Shown: positions 46,455-55,680, counted from the first letter of the stretch. The stretch is DNA of 64,000 nt from Aureococcus anophagefferens (GCF_000186865.1 NW_008705566.1:1100432-1164431), one strand, 5' to 3'. The notes: generated from the letters alone by a model not told the origin. Translations and numbers: made by a program.

Positions 46455-48182
46455 ATGGCGGACAAGTCGCAGAGCGAGTTCGCGCAGCTCCAGCGGGAGT
46501 ACCGCCACATGGAACTCAATCGGAAATCCTACGCCGATGAGTCCTACAGCGTGCTGCGGAAGCAGCAGGCGACCATCGCGAAGCTGCGCAAGGACAACGA
46601 GGCCCTGAAGCAGGAGCTCGGCATGGAGACGCGGCACTCGACGCTGAAGCCGAACGAGTCGACGGAGAAGAACGCGCGGCTCCAGGAGGAGAGCGAGAAG
46701 TTCGCCCGCCTCATGTCCGACGAGCAGAAGCGCATCGAGTACCTCGACGAGCAGATCTCCACGATCAAGATGCGCACGATCCAGCAGCGGAAGACGATGG
46801 GCGGCGTCAACGCCGCGCGCGAGAACCAGGCCATGGTCCAGAAGCAGATCAAGATCTTAGAGAACCGCCTCGACCAGGCGCTCGTCAAGTTCAACCAGGC
46901 GCTCGCGAAGAACAAGGCGCTCCGCGAGGCCATCGACGACCTCCGGCGCGAGCGCGTCGTCTTCGACAACATCTACCGCAAGCTCGAGCGCGAGCTCCAC
47001 GAGAAGAAGAAGCAGATGGCCAACGTCATCGAGATCAGCAACAACGCCTACGAGCACCGCGACAACTACCAGCTCGAGATCGCGGCCATCGAGCAGGCGA
47101 ACCGCAAGGAGCAGGACGACTTCGAGGCGCAGATGGTCGAGCTCGGCCGCGTGCTCGAGAACGAGCTCCAGGTGCCGCCGCCCACGCTCCTCGGCAACGG
47201 CGCGCCGGGCACGGCCAAGTCCAACGGCGGGACCGCGGGCGGCGACCCGGCCGCGGCGGACGGCCGCGGGCCCGGCGGCAAGAAGTCGAAACCGAAGGGC
47301 GGCGGCGGCGTCTCCAAGGAGAAGCTCGAGCTCCAGGTCGGCGAGGAGCGCGTCCAGAACTTCGAGGAGGCCTTCAACCGCATCAAGGCCGCCACGGGCA
47401 TCTCCGCGATCGACGAGCTCGTCCGCATGTTCATCAAGAACGAGGACCAGAACTTCTCGCTCTTCAACTACGTCAACGAGCAGACCAACGAGATCGAGAA
47501 GCTCGAGGAGCAGGTCCAGGCGCTCCAGGACGAGCAGGCCAAGTACACGCAGGAGAGCGGCGACGACGTGAACCAGCACAAGCTCATCTTGTTGGACCTG
47601 GAGTCGAAGCTCGCGACGACGGAGGCGAACGCGTCCAAGTACGAGTCCAAGTGCGAGGAGTACCAGGCCGTCATCGACTCCCTCAAGAAGGCCATCGCGT
47701 CGGCCTTCACGAAGACCCAGTGCGAGCGCGCGTCCAGCGAGATCTTCGCCGACTCGTCCGTGACCGAGGCGAACATGCTGTCGTACCTCGCGATCATCGA
47801 GGAGCAGTGCAACACGATCATCAAGGACTACGTCGCCGTCAAGGCGCGGCAGCACAAGCAGACGAGCGCCGAGGCCGCCGACGTCGCCGGCGCCGCGCCG
47901 CCGCCGTCCGTGCTCGGCATGGGCCCGACGACGCCCATGGGCCAGGACCTCATCCACGTGAACCCGCCCAAGCTCGAGGACTACTCGTCCGAGGAGGAGG
48001 ACGACGACGACGAGGGCGAGACGCGGCCGCTGACGCGCGACGAGCTCAAGGCCAAGACGCTGAACCGCATGTACCGCCGCGTCCAGAACCGCGGCGACCC
48101 CGCGCTCCGCGGCACGGGCAAGTACGGCGGCTCCGCGGGCGCGACGCGGAACTCGGCGAAGAAGGGCGGCGGCCTCAAGTAG
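46455..48182 (+). CDS. Outer dynein arm docking complex subunit (ODA1/CCDC63/CCDC114 type)
   Basis: The protein is 575 aa and almost entirely coiled coil, with long heptad runs (EFAQLQREYRHMELNRKSYADES, then KIRKDNEALKQEL-type repeats). The opening REYRxMExNRxxYxxES..xLRKQxxxIxKLRxDNExLK, followed by a segment close to KMRTIQQRKTMGGVNAARENQ, is the signature of the ODA1/CCDC63/CCDC114 family. Its members anchor outer dynein arms to axonemal doublets. A short Gly/Lys-rich loop (residues about 255-280) and an acidic stretch near residue 510 (SSEEEDDDDEGE) interrupt the coils. The length is typical for the family. Presence of the gene implies a flagellated life stage. Confidence 0.9.
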   Translation: MADKSQSEFAQLQREYRHMELNRKSYADESYSVLRKQQATIAKLRKDNEALKQELGMETRHSTLKPNESTEKNARLQEESEKFARLMSDEQKRIEYLDEQISTIKMRTIQQRKTMGGVNAARENQAMVQKQIKILENRLDQALVKFNQALAKNKALREAIDDLRRERVVFDNIYRKLERELHEKKKQMANVIEISNNAYEHRDNYQLEIAAIEQANRKEQDDFEAQMVELGRVLENELQVPPPTLLGNGAPGTAKSNGGTAGGDPAAADGRGPGGKKSKPKGGGGVSKEKLELQVGEERVQNFEEAFNRIKAATGISAIDELVRMFIKNEDQNFSLFNYVNEQTNEIEKLEEQVQALQDEQAKYTQESGDDVNQHKLILLDLESKLATTEANASKYESKCEEYQAVIDSLKKAIASAFTKTQCERASSEIFADSSVTEANMLSYLAIIEEQCNTIIKDYVAVKARQHKQTSAEAADVAGAAPPPSVLGMGPTTPMGQDLIHVNPPKLEDYSSEEEDDDDEGETRPLTRDELKAKTLNRMYRRVQNRGDPALRGTGKYGGSAGATRNSAKKGGGLK

Positions 48183-48271
48183 GCGGCGTGGCGTAAATTG
48201 CGACATTCCGACTCTCAAGTTCAACGTGAGGGGAAACGTCGTTGGTTTCCCTGAACGAGCTGCCGATCGTG

Positions 48272-49370
48272 ATGCTCTTGGCAGCCCTCGTGCTCGTGGC
48301 CGCGTCGACCGCGAGGGACGAGCCGACCTGTGCGGCGTCGAGCGCGTGCCTGGCGAACGCGGGGCGCTTCCGCGTGCCGTGCGCGCCGCTGGGCGAGGGC
48401 TGCGAGCGGCCGTGCGGCGCGTTCTTGTTCCACATGCGCGGCACGGGCGCGAAATCGATCAAGGGGCCCGGTCTCTCGGTCTTCAGCCACCTCTGGCCGA
48501 AGGCGAACTTCCGCATCGTCGAGGCCGAGACGCTCGCGCGCGCGTCGCCGTCGCTGCGGTCGCTGCGGGACCGCGGCGGCGTCGTCGTCACCATCCTCCG
48601 CCACCCCATCGATCGCATCCTCAGTCGCTACTGGTGAGCGCTTCGGTGGTCACAACGACGAAACACACTCTTTTCGCAGGTACGAGGGCCGCGCGGGCAT
48701 CAAGCCGGGCCGGACTCCGCCCGTCGAGTTCGACGCCTGGGTCGCGGAGCACGGCGCGGGCTCGAAGGGCCACAGCGCCACGCGGCTCTGGACGGTCCTG
48801 GAGAACTACTACGTGCGCTCCTTCGCGTCGGCGCCGCTGCGGCCGCTGGTGCCCGGGGACCTCGCGGACGCGCGGCGCGGGCTCGAGGGCCTCGTCGTGC
48901 TCGTCACCGAGTACCTCGAGTCGCCCGCGTCCGTCGCGTACGCCGCGGCGCGGCTCTGCTTCCGCGCCGACGGCGGCCGGGCGCCCGTCTTCCCCGACGC
49001 CGAGGGCGCGAACCGGACCGTGCCCGACTTCGCGAGGAAGTCGCCCTTCGGCGGCGGCGGCTCCGCGGCGCGGCCCCCGGGCTGGGCGCCGGCGCCGGCC
49101 GCGCTCGAGCGCCTCTTCGCGGCGAACGCGCTGGACCTCGACCTCTTCGACGGCGTCGCCGCGGACTTCCGCGCGCGCGCGCCGGGCGCGTACCCGGCGC
49201 TCGCGCCGCGCGACGCGGCGACCTATCGCGCGGCGTTACGACGACGAACTTATGTACAGGGGCCTCGGCACTCGCGCTACGCGAGCTTGAAGTCCGGCCC
49301 GCGCTTGCGCCTCCGGAGCGCCGTCGACGCGACGCGGATGCCGAACTGCGTCGAGCGGAGGACCTGGTAG
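48272..49370 (+). CDS. Golgi-type sulfotransferase with a 46-nt intron
   Basis: The protein is about 350 aa from exons 48272-48633 and 48680-49370. The intron has GTGAGC...TTTTCGCAG signals and joins RILSRYW to YEGRAG in phase 2. The N-terminus is a signal sequence or anchor (MLLAALVLVAASTA). FLFHMRGTGAKSIKG is the 5'-phosphosulfate loop as seen in carbohydrate sulfotransferases (FxHxxGTGGxS), and VVTILRHPIDRILSRYW is the 3'-phosphate motif with the conserved Arg and Ser. The family adds sulfate to sugars in the Golgi; the acceptor is unknown. The last 94 bases overlap the 3' end of the MATE gene on the other strand. Confidence 0.85.
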
Positions 49371-51130
49371 CCGAGGAACGTCTTCCAGATCGCGGCGAGC
49401 GGCGCGGCGGTCGCCGCGAGGTGGAAGAAGGCGCCGACGACGAGGGCGGCGTCGACGGCGTAGAGGCTGCCGAGGGTGACGTCGTCCTGGGTGCCGAGCA
49501 TCGTGCCCTCCATGGCCGACGAGAAGCCGTGGAACAGGAGGCAGAGGCCGAGGTACGGCGCCGTCGCCCTCAGGTGCGCCGCGACGACGGCGTCGCCGCA
49601 GAAGAGGCCCGGGAACGACGACGGCAGGCCCGTCGCCGCCAGCGCGTCGACGCCGCCGAGGAAGAGCGCCGCGAGCAGCGCGCCCTTGACGACGCGGCGG
49701 CTCGCCGCGCCGAGCGACCGGCTCCCGGCGCGCGTCTCGCCGCGCGTCGCGTCCGCGACCATGGACCGCGGCAGGAAGGTCTGGACCGTCTGCGACAGGG
49801 CGTCGCCGATGGGCGCGAACACGAAGTAGAGGCCCACGAGGATCTGGTGCGCCGCGAGCTCCGCGAGCTGCCCGCGGCCCGTCGCCGCGGCCGCCGCCGC
49901 GTAGGACAGCCCCAGCAACACGGACGTCTTCGAGCTCAGGGCCGCGAGCACGGGCAGGCCCCGCGCCGCGAGCCGCCGGAGCGGCGCGCCCGCGGCCGCG
50001 CGCCAGCTCCTCGCCGCGCCCGGCAGCCAGCGCCCGACGACGGCGGACCGCGCCATCTCCGCGAACGCGACGCACTGGGCGACGGACGTCGCCGCCGCGG
50101 CGCCCACGAGGCCGTAGCGGGGCACGAGCAGGGCGTCGCCCGCGAGGTTCGCGCAGGCGCTGTAGGCCGCCGCGCGGAGCGGCGCGCGGACGTTCCGCCG
50201 CGCGAGCGACGTCGACTGGAGCACCATCAACAGCAGGCCCGGCACGAAGGACAGGCCCCGGGCCTGCACGTAGCCGAGCGCCTCGGGGAAGAAGGGGTTC
50301 TGCCGCGGCAGGAAGAGGCCCAGCGCGCCCGCGCCGGGACCCGCGAACGCTGCGAGCGTCAGGCTCGCGCCGACGACGACGGCCGCGGCCATCGCCGCGG
50401 CCGACGCCGTGCGCGCCGCGGCCTCGTCGCTCGTGGCCATGGCGCGGGACACGGCGCCCGTCGTGACGATGCCGAGGCACGTGCAGAGGAACGCCGCGTT
50501 GTCGCATAACGCGCACGCGGGCCCGAGGACCGCCAGCTCGGACGTCGCGCGGAGCGCGCCGACGGACGCCGTGTCCACGAGGGACAGGAGCGGCGACGAG
50601 AGCCAGACCAGGAGGAGCGGCAGCGTGAAGGCGCTGAGCTCGGAGACCATGGAGGGGCCCTCGCCCTCCTTGACGTCCGCGACGCGGCGCCGGTCGACCG
50701 TCTTCGCCGGCGCCTCGTCCTTTTGCTCGTCGGGGGCGTCGACGTTGAGGAAGTCCAAGATGTCGTCGTAGACCGCGGCCTCCTGGCTCTTCTGGAAGGC
50801 GAAGAGCGTCCAGTTGGCGTCGGAGGGCGCGCCGAAGGCCCCCCGTTTTCGCCGCTCCGCCTCGGTGGTGTGGACGGCCCGGCGGGCGGCGGCCTCCTGC
50901 TCGTCGTCGACGGGGGCGACGACGATTTCGGGGAGCGGGTCCACGGGCACGAGCACCGGGGGGGCGGGGAGGTCGCCGAGGAACTGCGCGACATCACTGA
51001 CGTCGGGGTCCTTGTCGGTTCTGACCGTGCTGGGCCGCTTCGTCGCCAAAATTCGCGCGCTCTTCGGGGCGACGAAGGCGCGGGCTACGGTGAGCGCCGC
51101 GAGGGCCGCCAGGAGGCGGTTGAACCGCAT
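49277..51130 (-). CDS. MATE-family transporter, likely plastid envelope
   Basis: The protein is 617 aa from ATG at 51130. The start (MRFNRLLAALAALTVARAFVAPKSARIL) reads as an ER signal peptide followed by the ARA-FVAP cleavage site of stramenopile plastid precursors, where an aromatic residue is expected just after cleavage. The following stretch is acidic and hydrophilic to about residue 170. Twelve membrane helices then follow in the two-fold MATE plan: FTLPLLLVWLSSPLLSLVDTASVG is helix 1, and LAAHQILVGLYFVFAPIGDALSQ opens the second half. These proteins export organic cations, acids or toxins in exchange for H+ or Na+. The nearest plant relatives of this layout (long acidic N-terminus, plastid) include EDS5/DinF-like carriers. 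The substrate is not predictable. Confidence 0.88.
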   Translation of the reverse strand: MRFNRLLAALAALTVARAFVAPKSARILATKRPSTVRTDKDPDVSDVAQFLGDLPAPPVLVPVDPLPEIVVAPVDDEQEAAARRAVHTTEAERRKRGAFGAPSDANWTLFAFQKSQEAAVYDDILDFLNVDAPDEQKDEAPAKTVDRRRVADVKEGEGPSMVSELSAFTLPLLLVWLSSPLLSLVDTASVGALRATSELAVLGPACALCDNAAFLCTCLGIVTTGAVSRAMATSDEAAARTASAAAMAAAVVVGASLTLAAFAGPGAGALGLFLPRQNPFFPEALGYVQARGLSFVPGLLLMVLQSTSLARRNVRAPLRAAAYSACANLAGDALLVPRYGLVGAAAATSVAQCVAFAEMARSAVVGRWLPGAARSWRAAAGAPLRRLAARGLPVLAALSSKTSVLLGLSYAAAAAATGRGQLAELAAHQILVGLYFVFAPIGDALSQTVQTFLPRSMVADATRGETRAGSRSLGAASRRVVKGALLAALFLGGVDALAATGLPSSFPGLFCGDAVVAAHLRATAPYLGLCLLFHGFSSAMEGTMLGTQDDVTLGSLYAVDAALVVGAFFHLAATAAPLAAIWKTFLGYQVLRSTQFGIRVASTALRRRKRGPDFKLA

Positions 51131-51507
51131 CGCTGCGGGTCGCTGGTCGTCTGCCTTCGGCTTTGCACCGGCTGCGTGTGCTGTCCTGTCACCTTGAGGA
51201 AGGCGAAGCGGCTTGCGCCGCGGGGGTGAATAGCGGCAAAAATGCCCTCCAAGGTCCTGCAGCACCACCGATCCCGCCACCAGCGATGGGGCTGGCCTGA
51301 TCGACGACACGACGGCGCTTCGCACACGCCAAAAGCCTCCTGGTGCCACGGACTGCGTCGCCGCGCTCTCGACGGGCGGCCGAGGCATGGTGCGGTGGTT
51401 GGCCGGGGTCCAGGGCGGGCAGATCTGAGCCAACGCTTGCACGATCTACGACGCCGCTTCGTCGTGACACCAGTATTTATCGCAGGAGCAAAGGCATTTG
51501 CAGCACC
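51131..51507. promoter_or_regulatory. Divergent promoter region, MATE / small protein
   Basis: This 377-bp start-to-start spacer has no repeat, RNA gene or known motif that I can support. Confidence 0.35.
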
Positions 51508-51894
51508 ATGGGAGTCGCGACGGCGCCAGCGCGCAGCCCTAAGACCCCGCGCTCCCTCAAGAAAGCCGTGACCGTCGACGTCGACGCGCTCATCACCTCG
51601 ATCAAAAAGTCCTGCCGCGTCACGCCTGGATCCGCCCGTTTGCCCCTGCTCCTGGACGAGAAGAAGCGGGTCGAGATTGAACGGGACTTGCTCCTCCACG
51701 GCTACCACCTGATTTTGCGCTACGGCGTCGCCAGCGCTCTGCTCACCAGGGAGAACAGCGCGGGACTCCGCTGCCGGCTCTCGGGGCGGGCGGTCCGCTT
51801 CGTCTGCCGGGGCTACGACAGCGAGGGCGGCTCGCGGTCGCCGTCGCCGCGGTCGCGGCGGAGAAGCGACTCGCCGGGCCACATCGAGATCTAG
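51508..51894 (+). CDS. Small basic protein, unknown
   Basis: The protein is 128 aa from ATG at 51508, in a good context (agcaccATGG). The N-terminus is basic and disordered. A folded middle (VDVDALITSIKKSCRVTPG, KRVEIERDLLLHGYHLILRYGV) is followed by an Arg/Ser-rich tail (GGSRSPSPRSRRRSDSPGH) with SP sites. Support is the start context, the codon bias and the position in an otherwise empty spacer. No family was recognised. Confidence 0.5.
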   Translation: MGVATAPARSPKTPRSLKKAVTVDVDALITSIKKSCRVTPGSARLPLLLDEKKRVEIERDLLLHGYHLILRYGVASALLTRENSAGLRCRLSGRAVRFVCRGYDSEGGSRSPSPRSRRRSDSPGHIEI

Positions 51895-52243
51895 CCGTTC
51901 GTTCGTTCGCGCGCCGTCGCGGCATTTTAAATCAATCGCGTCAGCCTTCTAGAGTACGCAGCGAGCCTCTACAGCGAGCCTAGACTACAGACGCAGTTCC
52001 TTACGTCTGCGGCGTCGCGGCTGCGTCGACGAGCGGCCGGAGCCGCCCCGCCGACGCCGGCCGCCCGCGGTCTCGTCCCGCGCCGAATCGCGAGGGCGTC
52101 GCGATCCGGCGCGGCTACGTCGGCGTCCGGTGCCGTGGTGGTGGCGACCGGCGCGTCATCAAGTGAGACCGGCGGGCGGCGGGCGTGTCGGCCGGGGCGG
52201 CCGCGGCCGTCCGCCGGCGCGCGCGCGCGCGCGGCTCCGCGGC
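51895..52243. other. Tail-to-tail region, including the peroxiredoxin 3' UTR
   Basis: This 349-bp spacer holds the 3' ends of both flanking genes. The part nearest the peroxiredoxin contains a possible SECIS hairpin (listed separately). The left part (51895-51990) is AT-richer. No other feature was seen. Confidence 0.5.
52112..52168 (-). promoter_or_regulatory. Candidate SECIS element in the peroxiredoxin 3' UTR
   Basis: About 85 nt after the stop, the minus strand reads ATGA (52159-52156), then C and GCGCCGGT. An apical part follows with GCC/GGC pairs around ACCACCAC, and then ACCGG-A-CGC and C-GA (GA at 52121-52120). The eight-pair stem (one bulged A) sits on the ATGA/GA quartet expected of a eukaryotic SECIS, with a CC pair in the apical loop about 13 nt after the quartet. 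There is one C-C mismatch beside the quartet, and the lower helix is weak. Drawn by eye; the structure has not been computed. Confidence 0.45.
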
Positions 52244-52840
52244 TTAGAGCTCGGACTTGGCGAGGGCGTCGATGTGCGTGAGCATGTTCTCGACGCACGA
52301 GCTCTCGGGGAAGTCGTCGCCGGCGGGGTCGTCGGGCTTCTCCGAGACCTCGACGGCCTTGACGACGCCGTCGACGACGTAGGCCGCGAAGCGCTTCGAC
52401 CGCATCAGCAGGCCCTTGCCCGACGGCCCCGGGTGGTCCAGGAGCACGCCGAGGGCCTTCGTGAGCTTCCCCGCCGGGTCGCCGTAGAAGGTGAGGAGCG
52501 AGTCGTCGGCCCCCTGGTCCTTGGACCACGCGGTCATGACCGCGCCGTCGTTGACGCAGAAGACCATGACCTCGTCGATCCCCCGGTCCTTGAGCGCGCC
52601 CTGCGCTGCGAGGTACCCGGGGATCTGGACGCTGGATCACGTCGGCGTGAAGGCGCCGGGCAGGCCCATGAGGATGACCTTCTTGCCCGCGACGTGCGCG
52701 GCGAGGTCGACCTTGGACGGCGGGAAGCCGAGGTCGAGCTCGACGGACGGCACCTTGTCGCCCGCGGCCACCTGCTTGGCGGCCATGAACGGCAGGGCGC
52801 TCGCCGCGCCCAGCGCGAGGAGGAGGATGGTTTGGCGCAT
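52244..52840 (-). CDS. Selenocysteine-containing peroxiredoxin (PRX5/type II)
   Basis: This is a 198-codon frame from ATG at 52840, with TGA at 52639-52637 read as selenocysteine (residue 68). Before it comes KVILMGLPGAFTPT and directly after SSVQIPGYL. In type II/PRX5 peroxiredoxins this reads GLPGAFTPTCSS, so TGA replaces the peroxidatic Cys exactly, and the frame continues with full homology (CVNDGAVMTAWSKDQGAD, then LTFYGDPAGKLTKALG) to TAA at 52246-52244. A frameshift or premature stop would not explain the unbroken frame or the exact position. The N-terminus is a signal peptide (MRQTILLLALGAASALPF) and may lead to the plastid or the secretory path. A late Cys (ESSCVENML) could be the resolving residue. 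The enzyme should reduce H2O2 or organic peroxides with thiol donors. Confidence 0.88.
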
Positions 52841-53164
52841 CGTCGCCTACGACGGTGTTTGTGCCGGTCGGATCTGTATCGCGGGAGGATCGGTCGACGG
52901 TTTGCGATTCCGACGACTTCTCGGCGGGTTCGCGGCTGTCTCCGATGGACGAGGCGGTCACGGCGCGTCTCGCGGACGCGGCATTCGCACCTTTGTGAGA
53001 TTTCTACGCGCACACTGCGCAGCTCGCTGCGAGTTCTCAGCAGCACTGGCTGAGCAGCGGCGACAAGCAAACCCAATGCACAACAAGCGCGTGCACCGGA
53101 TGTTGACGCCAACGACAAAGCTGCCCCCCGACTCTATCTACCGGCATGCCGAGTCGATAAGACG
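52841..53164. promoter_or_regulatory. Divergent promoter region, peroxiredoxin / RanBP2-finger gene
   Basis: This 324-bp start-to-start spacer has mixed composition, AT-richer near 52850-52930. No motif was recognised. Confidence 0.35.
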
Positions 53165-54406
53165 ATGGGGGAGGAGACCGACGCGTCGGCGACGAGCCTG
53201 AGCCTGCTCGACGACTGCCTGACGGGCCTCTACACGTCCCACGTGTCGTCGCGCGCGTCGCGGCGCGAGCGGCGCGCGTCGTCTCGCGGGAGCAGCCGGG
53301 CGGCGGCGGCGGCGCCCCTGCCCGCGGCGGCCGGCGCGGCGCCGGACCTCGGCGGATCGCGGTCGAGCCCGCTCTTCCCCGAGCCGCGGCCGGCGGCGCC
53401 GGAGGAGCCGCGCGGCCCCGGGAGGCCCGCCGCGGAGCCCGAGCCGGCCGGGGCTCGGGCTCCGCCGGCCAAGGCTCGCGCGCCGCCCGCGGAGCCGAAC
53501 CTCGTCGAGCCCGTCGGGACGGGCGGCGACGCGAGACCGCCCAAGGCCGCCGATGCGGAGCGGCGGCGGCTCGCGTCCTTCCGCGCGAAGCACAACATCC
53601 CCGCGCCGGAGCCGCGGCGGCCCCGGAAGACGCCGCCTCCGACGACGCTGCCCGGCCTCGCGCGCGAGACGCCCCGGCCGCCCCAGCCCGTCGCCAGCGC
53701 GACCGCGGCGCGCAGGGTCCTCGACGACGACCGCGCGCGCGCGCCGCGCGTGTCCTTCGCGGAGCCCGAGGAGCCCGCGCGGAGCGGCCTCTTCGAGCAG
53801 GACCGCGACGGCCGCTCCGCCGCGGCCGCGGCCGACGAGGCCCCCGCCGTCGAGCTCCGGGACTGGAAGCAGAGCCGGCCGAAGCCCGCGCCGAAGCCAA
53901 ACGGCCCGCCCAAGGCCGCGGACCCGCTGTCGGCCAAGGTCGCGGACATCGAGACGAAGTTCGAGATCGCCGTCGCCGACTGGCAGCGCGACAACGCGGC
54001 CGCGACGCCGGCCATGCGCGAGCGCTTCGCGGACCACCTCACGGACCGCTTCCTCTGCGCCCAGCTCGACCCCCTGCCGTCGAGCGACACGGTCCGGGGC
54101 GTGCGGCGCCGCGTCGCCGCGAAGATCGAGCTCGTGAGCTCGGGCATCAAGCCGCCGCCGCCCAAGGGCCCCGCCAAGGACTGGGTCTGCGCCGCCTGCT
54201 CCAAGGCGAACCCGCCCGACGCGCGCGTCTGCGGCGTGTGCCGCAAGCGCGCGCCGTCGGGCGACGAGCCCGCGCCGGAGCCGCTCGTCAAGTCCGTCGC
54301 GAAGATGAAGCGCCACACGGACGCGAAGGCCTCGGAGATCCAGGGCCTCACCGACGACATCCAGGGGTTCCTCCAGGACCTCAAGAGTAAGAACGCGGGG
54401 CTGTAG
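53165..54406 (+). CDS. Disordered protein with RanBP2-type zinc finger
   Basis: The protein is 413 aa from ATG at 53165. The first 230 residues are Pro/Ala/Arg-rich and look disordered. A helical part (about 255-315: LSAKVADIETKFEIAVADWQ, MRERFADHLTDRFLCAQ) precedes one RanBP2-type finger, DWVCAACSKANPPDARVCGVC (about 340-360). Its four Cys and W fit ubiquitin- or RNA-binding fingers of this class. The C-terminus is a short coil (MKRHTDAKASEIQGLTDDIQGFLQDLKS). The stop lies 8 bp before the first ATG of the next gene's frame. Function unknown. Confidence 0.7.
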   Translation: MGEETDASATSLSLLDDCLTGLYTSHVSSRASRRERRASSRGSSRAAAAAPLPAAAGAAPDLGGSRSSPLFPEPRPAAPEEPRGPGRPAAEPEPAGARAPPAKARAPPAEPNLVEPVGTGGDARPPKAADAERRRLASFRAKHNIPAPEPRRPRKTPPPTTLPGLARETPRPPQPVASATAARRVLDDDRARAPRVSFAEPEEPARSGLFEQDRDGRSAAAAADEAPAVELRDWKQSRPKPAPKPNGPPKAADPLSAKVADIETKFEIAVADWQRDNAAATPAMRERFADHLTDRFLCAQLDPLPSSDTVRGVRRRVAAKIELVSSGIKPPPPKGPAKDWVCAACSKANPPDARVCGVCRKRAPSGDEPAPEPLVKSVAKMKRHTDAKASEIQGLTDDIQGFLQDLKSKNAGL

Positions 54407-54474
54407 CCCCTAGAATGTTTTCACAGGACGCCTGGTTGAAGTATAACTTGCACTCTGTTGCACTGCAGAAGCCT

Positions 54475-55680
54475 ATGGCAGCGCGCATCGCGCAGCGCAT
54501 GCGCGCGGCGCTCGCGAGGCGCGAAAGCGCGGGCACGCTCCGCACGACGACGTTCGCCGACGCGCCCTTGATCGACTTCGCGTCCAACGACTACCTGGGC
54601 ATCGCGCGCGACGCCGCCGTCGCCGAGGCGCACCTCCTGGAGGAGCTCCGGAGGCACGCGACGGAGCCGCGCGTCAACGGGTCGACGGGGAGCCGCCTGC
54701 TCAGCGGCGCCTGCGGCGCCCACGACGACTTCGAGGCCTGGCTCGCGACGTTCCACGGCCGCGAGGGCGCGCTGCTCTTCGGGTCCGGCTACGCCGCGAA
54801 CGCGGCCGCGTTGGCGACGCTGCCGCAGCCGGGGGACCTCGTGCTCTTCGACGAGCTGTCGCACAACAGCTCGCGCTTCGGCCTGGCCCAGGGCCGCCAG
54901 GCGGCGAGCGCGGCCTTCGCCCACAACGACGCGGCCGCGGCGGCGCGCGCGCTCGCGGAGTTCCGCGAAAACGCGGGCCCCGGGCCGTCGGCGCTCGTCG
55001 CCGTCGAGGCCGTCTACTCCATGGACGGCGACGAGGCGCCCCTCGCGGCCCTGGCGGACGCCTGCCTCGCCGACGGCAACGCGTGCCTGGTCGTGGACGA
55101 GGCGCACGCGACGGGCCTGCTGGGCCCCGAAGGCCGGGGCGCGTGCGCGGCGCTCGACGCCGGTTTGCGGGCGGCGGTGCTGGCCCAGGTCCACACCTTC
55201 GGCAAGGCCGTGGGCTGCCACGGCGCGGCGGTGCTGGGCGACGCGGCGACGCGCGAGTACCTCGCGAACTACGCGCAGCCCTTCATCTATGCGACCGCGC
55301 CGCCGCCGGGTGCGTCGCGCCTCGCGCGGCGCTGCTACGGCGCCTTCCTGGGCCCCGCCGGCGACGCGCGGCGCGCCGCCGTGGCGAGGCTCGTGGACCT
55401 CTTCAAGCGCGAGCTCGGGACCCGCGCGGCGCGGCTCGTGCCGTCGGCGACGCCGATCCAGGCGCTGCTCGTGCCCGGCGCGCGCCGCGTCCAGGACGCC
55501 GCGGCCGCCATCCGCGACCGGGGCTTCGACGTGCGCCCCATCCGCGCGCCGACGGTCCCGGCGGGCGCCGAGCGGCTCCGCGTGATTTTGCACGCGCACA
55601 ACACGGACGCCGAGGTCCGCGGCCTCGCGGCCGCGATCCGGGACGCCGTCGACGGCGAGGACCGGTTACGCGCCGCTTAG
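54475..55680 (+). CDS. bioF: 8-amino-7-oxononanoate synthase-like enzyme (KAPA synthase)
   Basis: The product is 401 aa from ATG at 54475 (MAARIAQRMRAALARRESAGTLRT, the usual BioF beginning). An upstream ATG at 54415 would add 20 residues in AT-richer, leader-like sequence, so I prefer 54475. The PLP fold type I motifs are FASNDYLGIARD, GSTGSRLLSG, LLFGSGYAANAA, FDELSHNSSRFG, the PLP-ring Asp in VVDEAHATGLLG, and the Schiff-base Lys in HTFGKAVGCHG (K244). BioF joins pimeloyl-CoA or pimeloyl-ACP to L-alanine in biotin synthesis. Related alpha-oxoamine synthases (Kbl, ALAS) share the fold, but the N-terminal layout best fits BioF. Its TAG and the TAA of the gene on the other strand overlap by three bases (55677-55680). 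Confidence 0.9.
   Translation: MAARIAQRMRAALARRESAGTLRTTTFADAPLIDFASNDYLGIARDAAVAEAHLLEELRRHATEPRVNGSTGSRLLSGACGAHDDFEAWLATFHGREGALLFGSGYAANAAALATLPQPGDLVLFDELSHNSSRFGLAQGRQAASAAFAHNDAAAAARALAEFRENAGPGPSALVAVEAVYSMDGDEAPLAALADACLADGNACLVVDEAHATGLLGPEGRGACAALDAGLRAAVLAQVHTFGKAVGCHGAAVLGDAATREYLANYAQPFIYATAPPPGASRLARRCYGAFLGPAGDARRAAVARLVDLFKRELGTRAARLVPSATPIQALLVPGARRVQDAAAAIRDRGFDVRPIRAPTVPAGAERLRVILHAHNTDAEVRGLAAAIRDAVDGEDRLRAA

Noticed and set aside
52637..52639. Premature stop or frameshift in the peroxiredoxin
   Set aside because: TGA sits at the exact catalytic Cys, the frame is unbroken on both sides, and a SECIS-like hairpin follows. Sec is the better reading.
54415..54474. BioF start at the first ATG
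   Set aside because: The extra 20 residues are not BioF-like, and the bases are AT-rich like a leader or intron end (TTTTCACAG).
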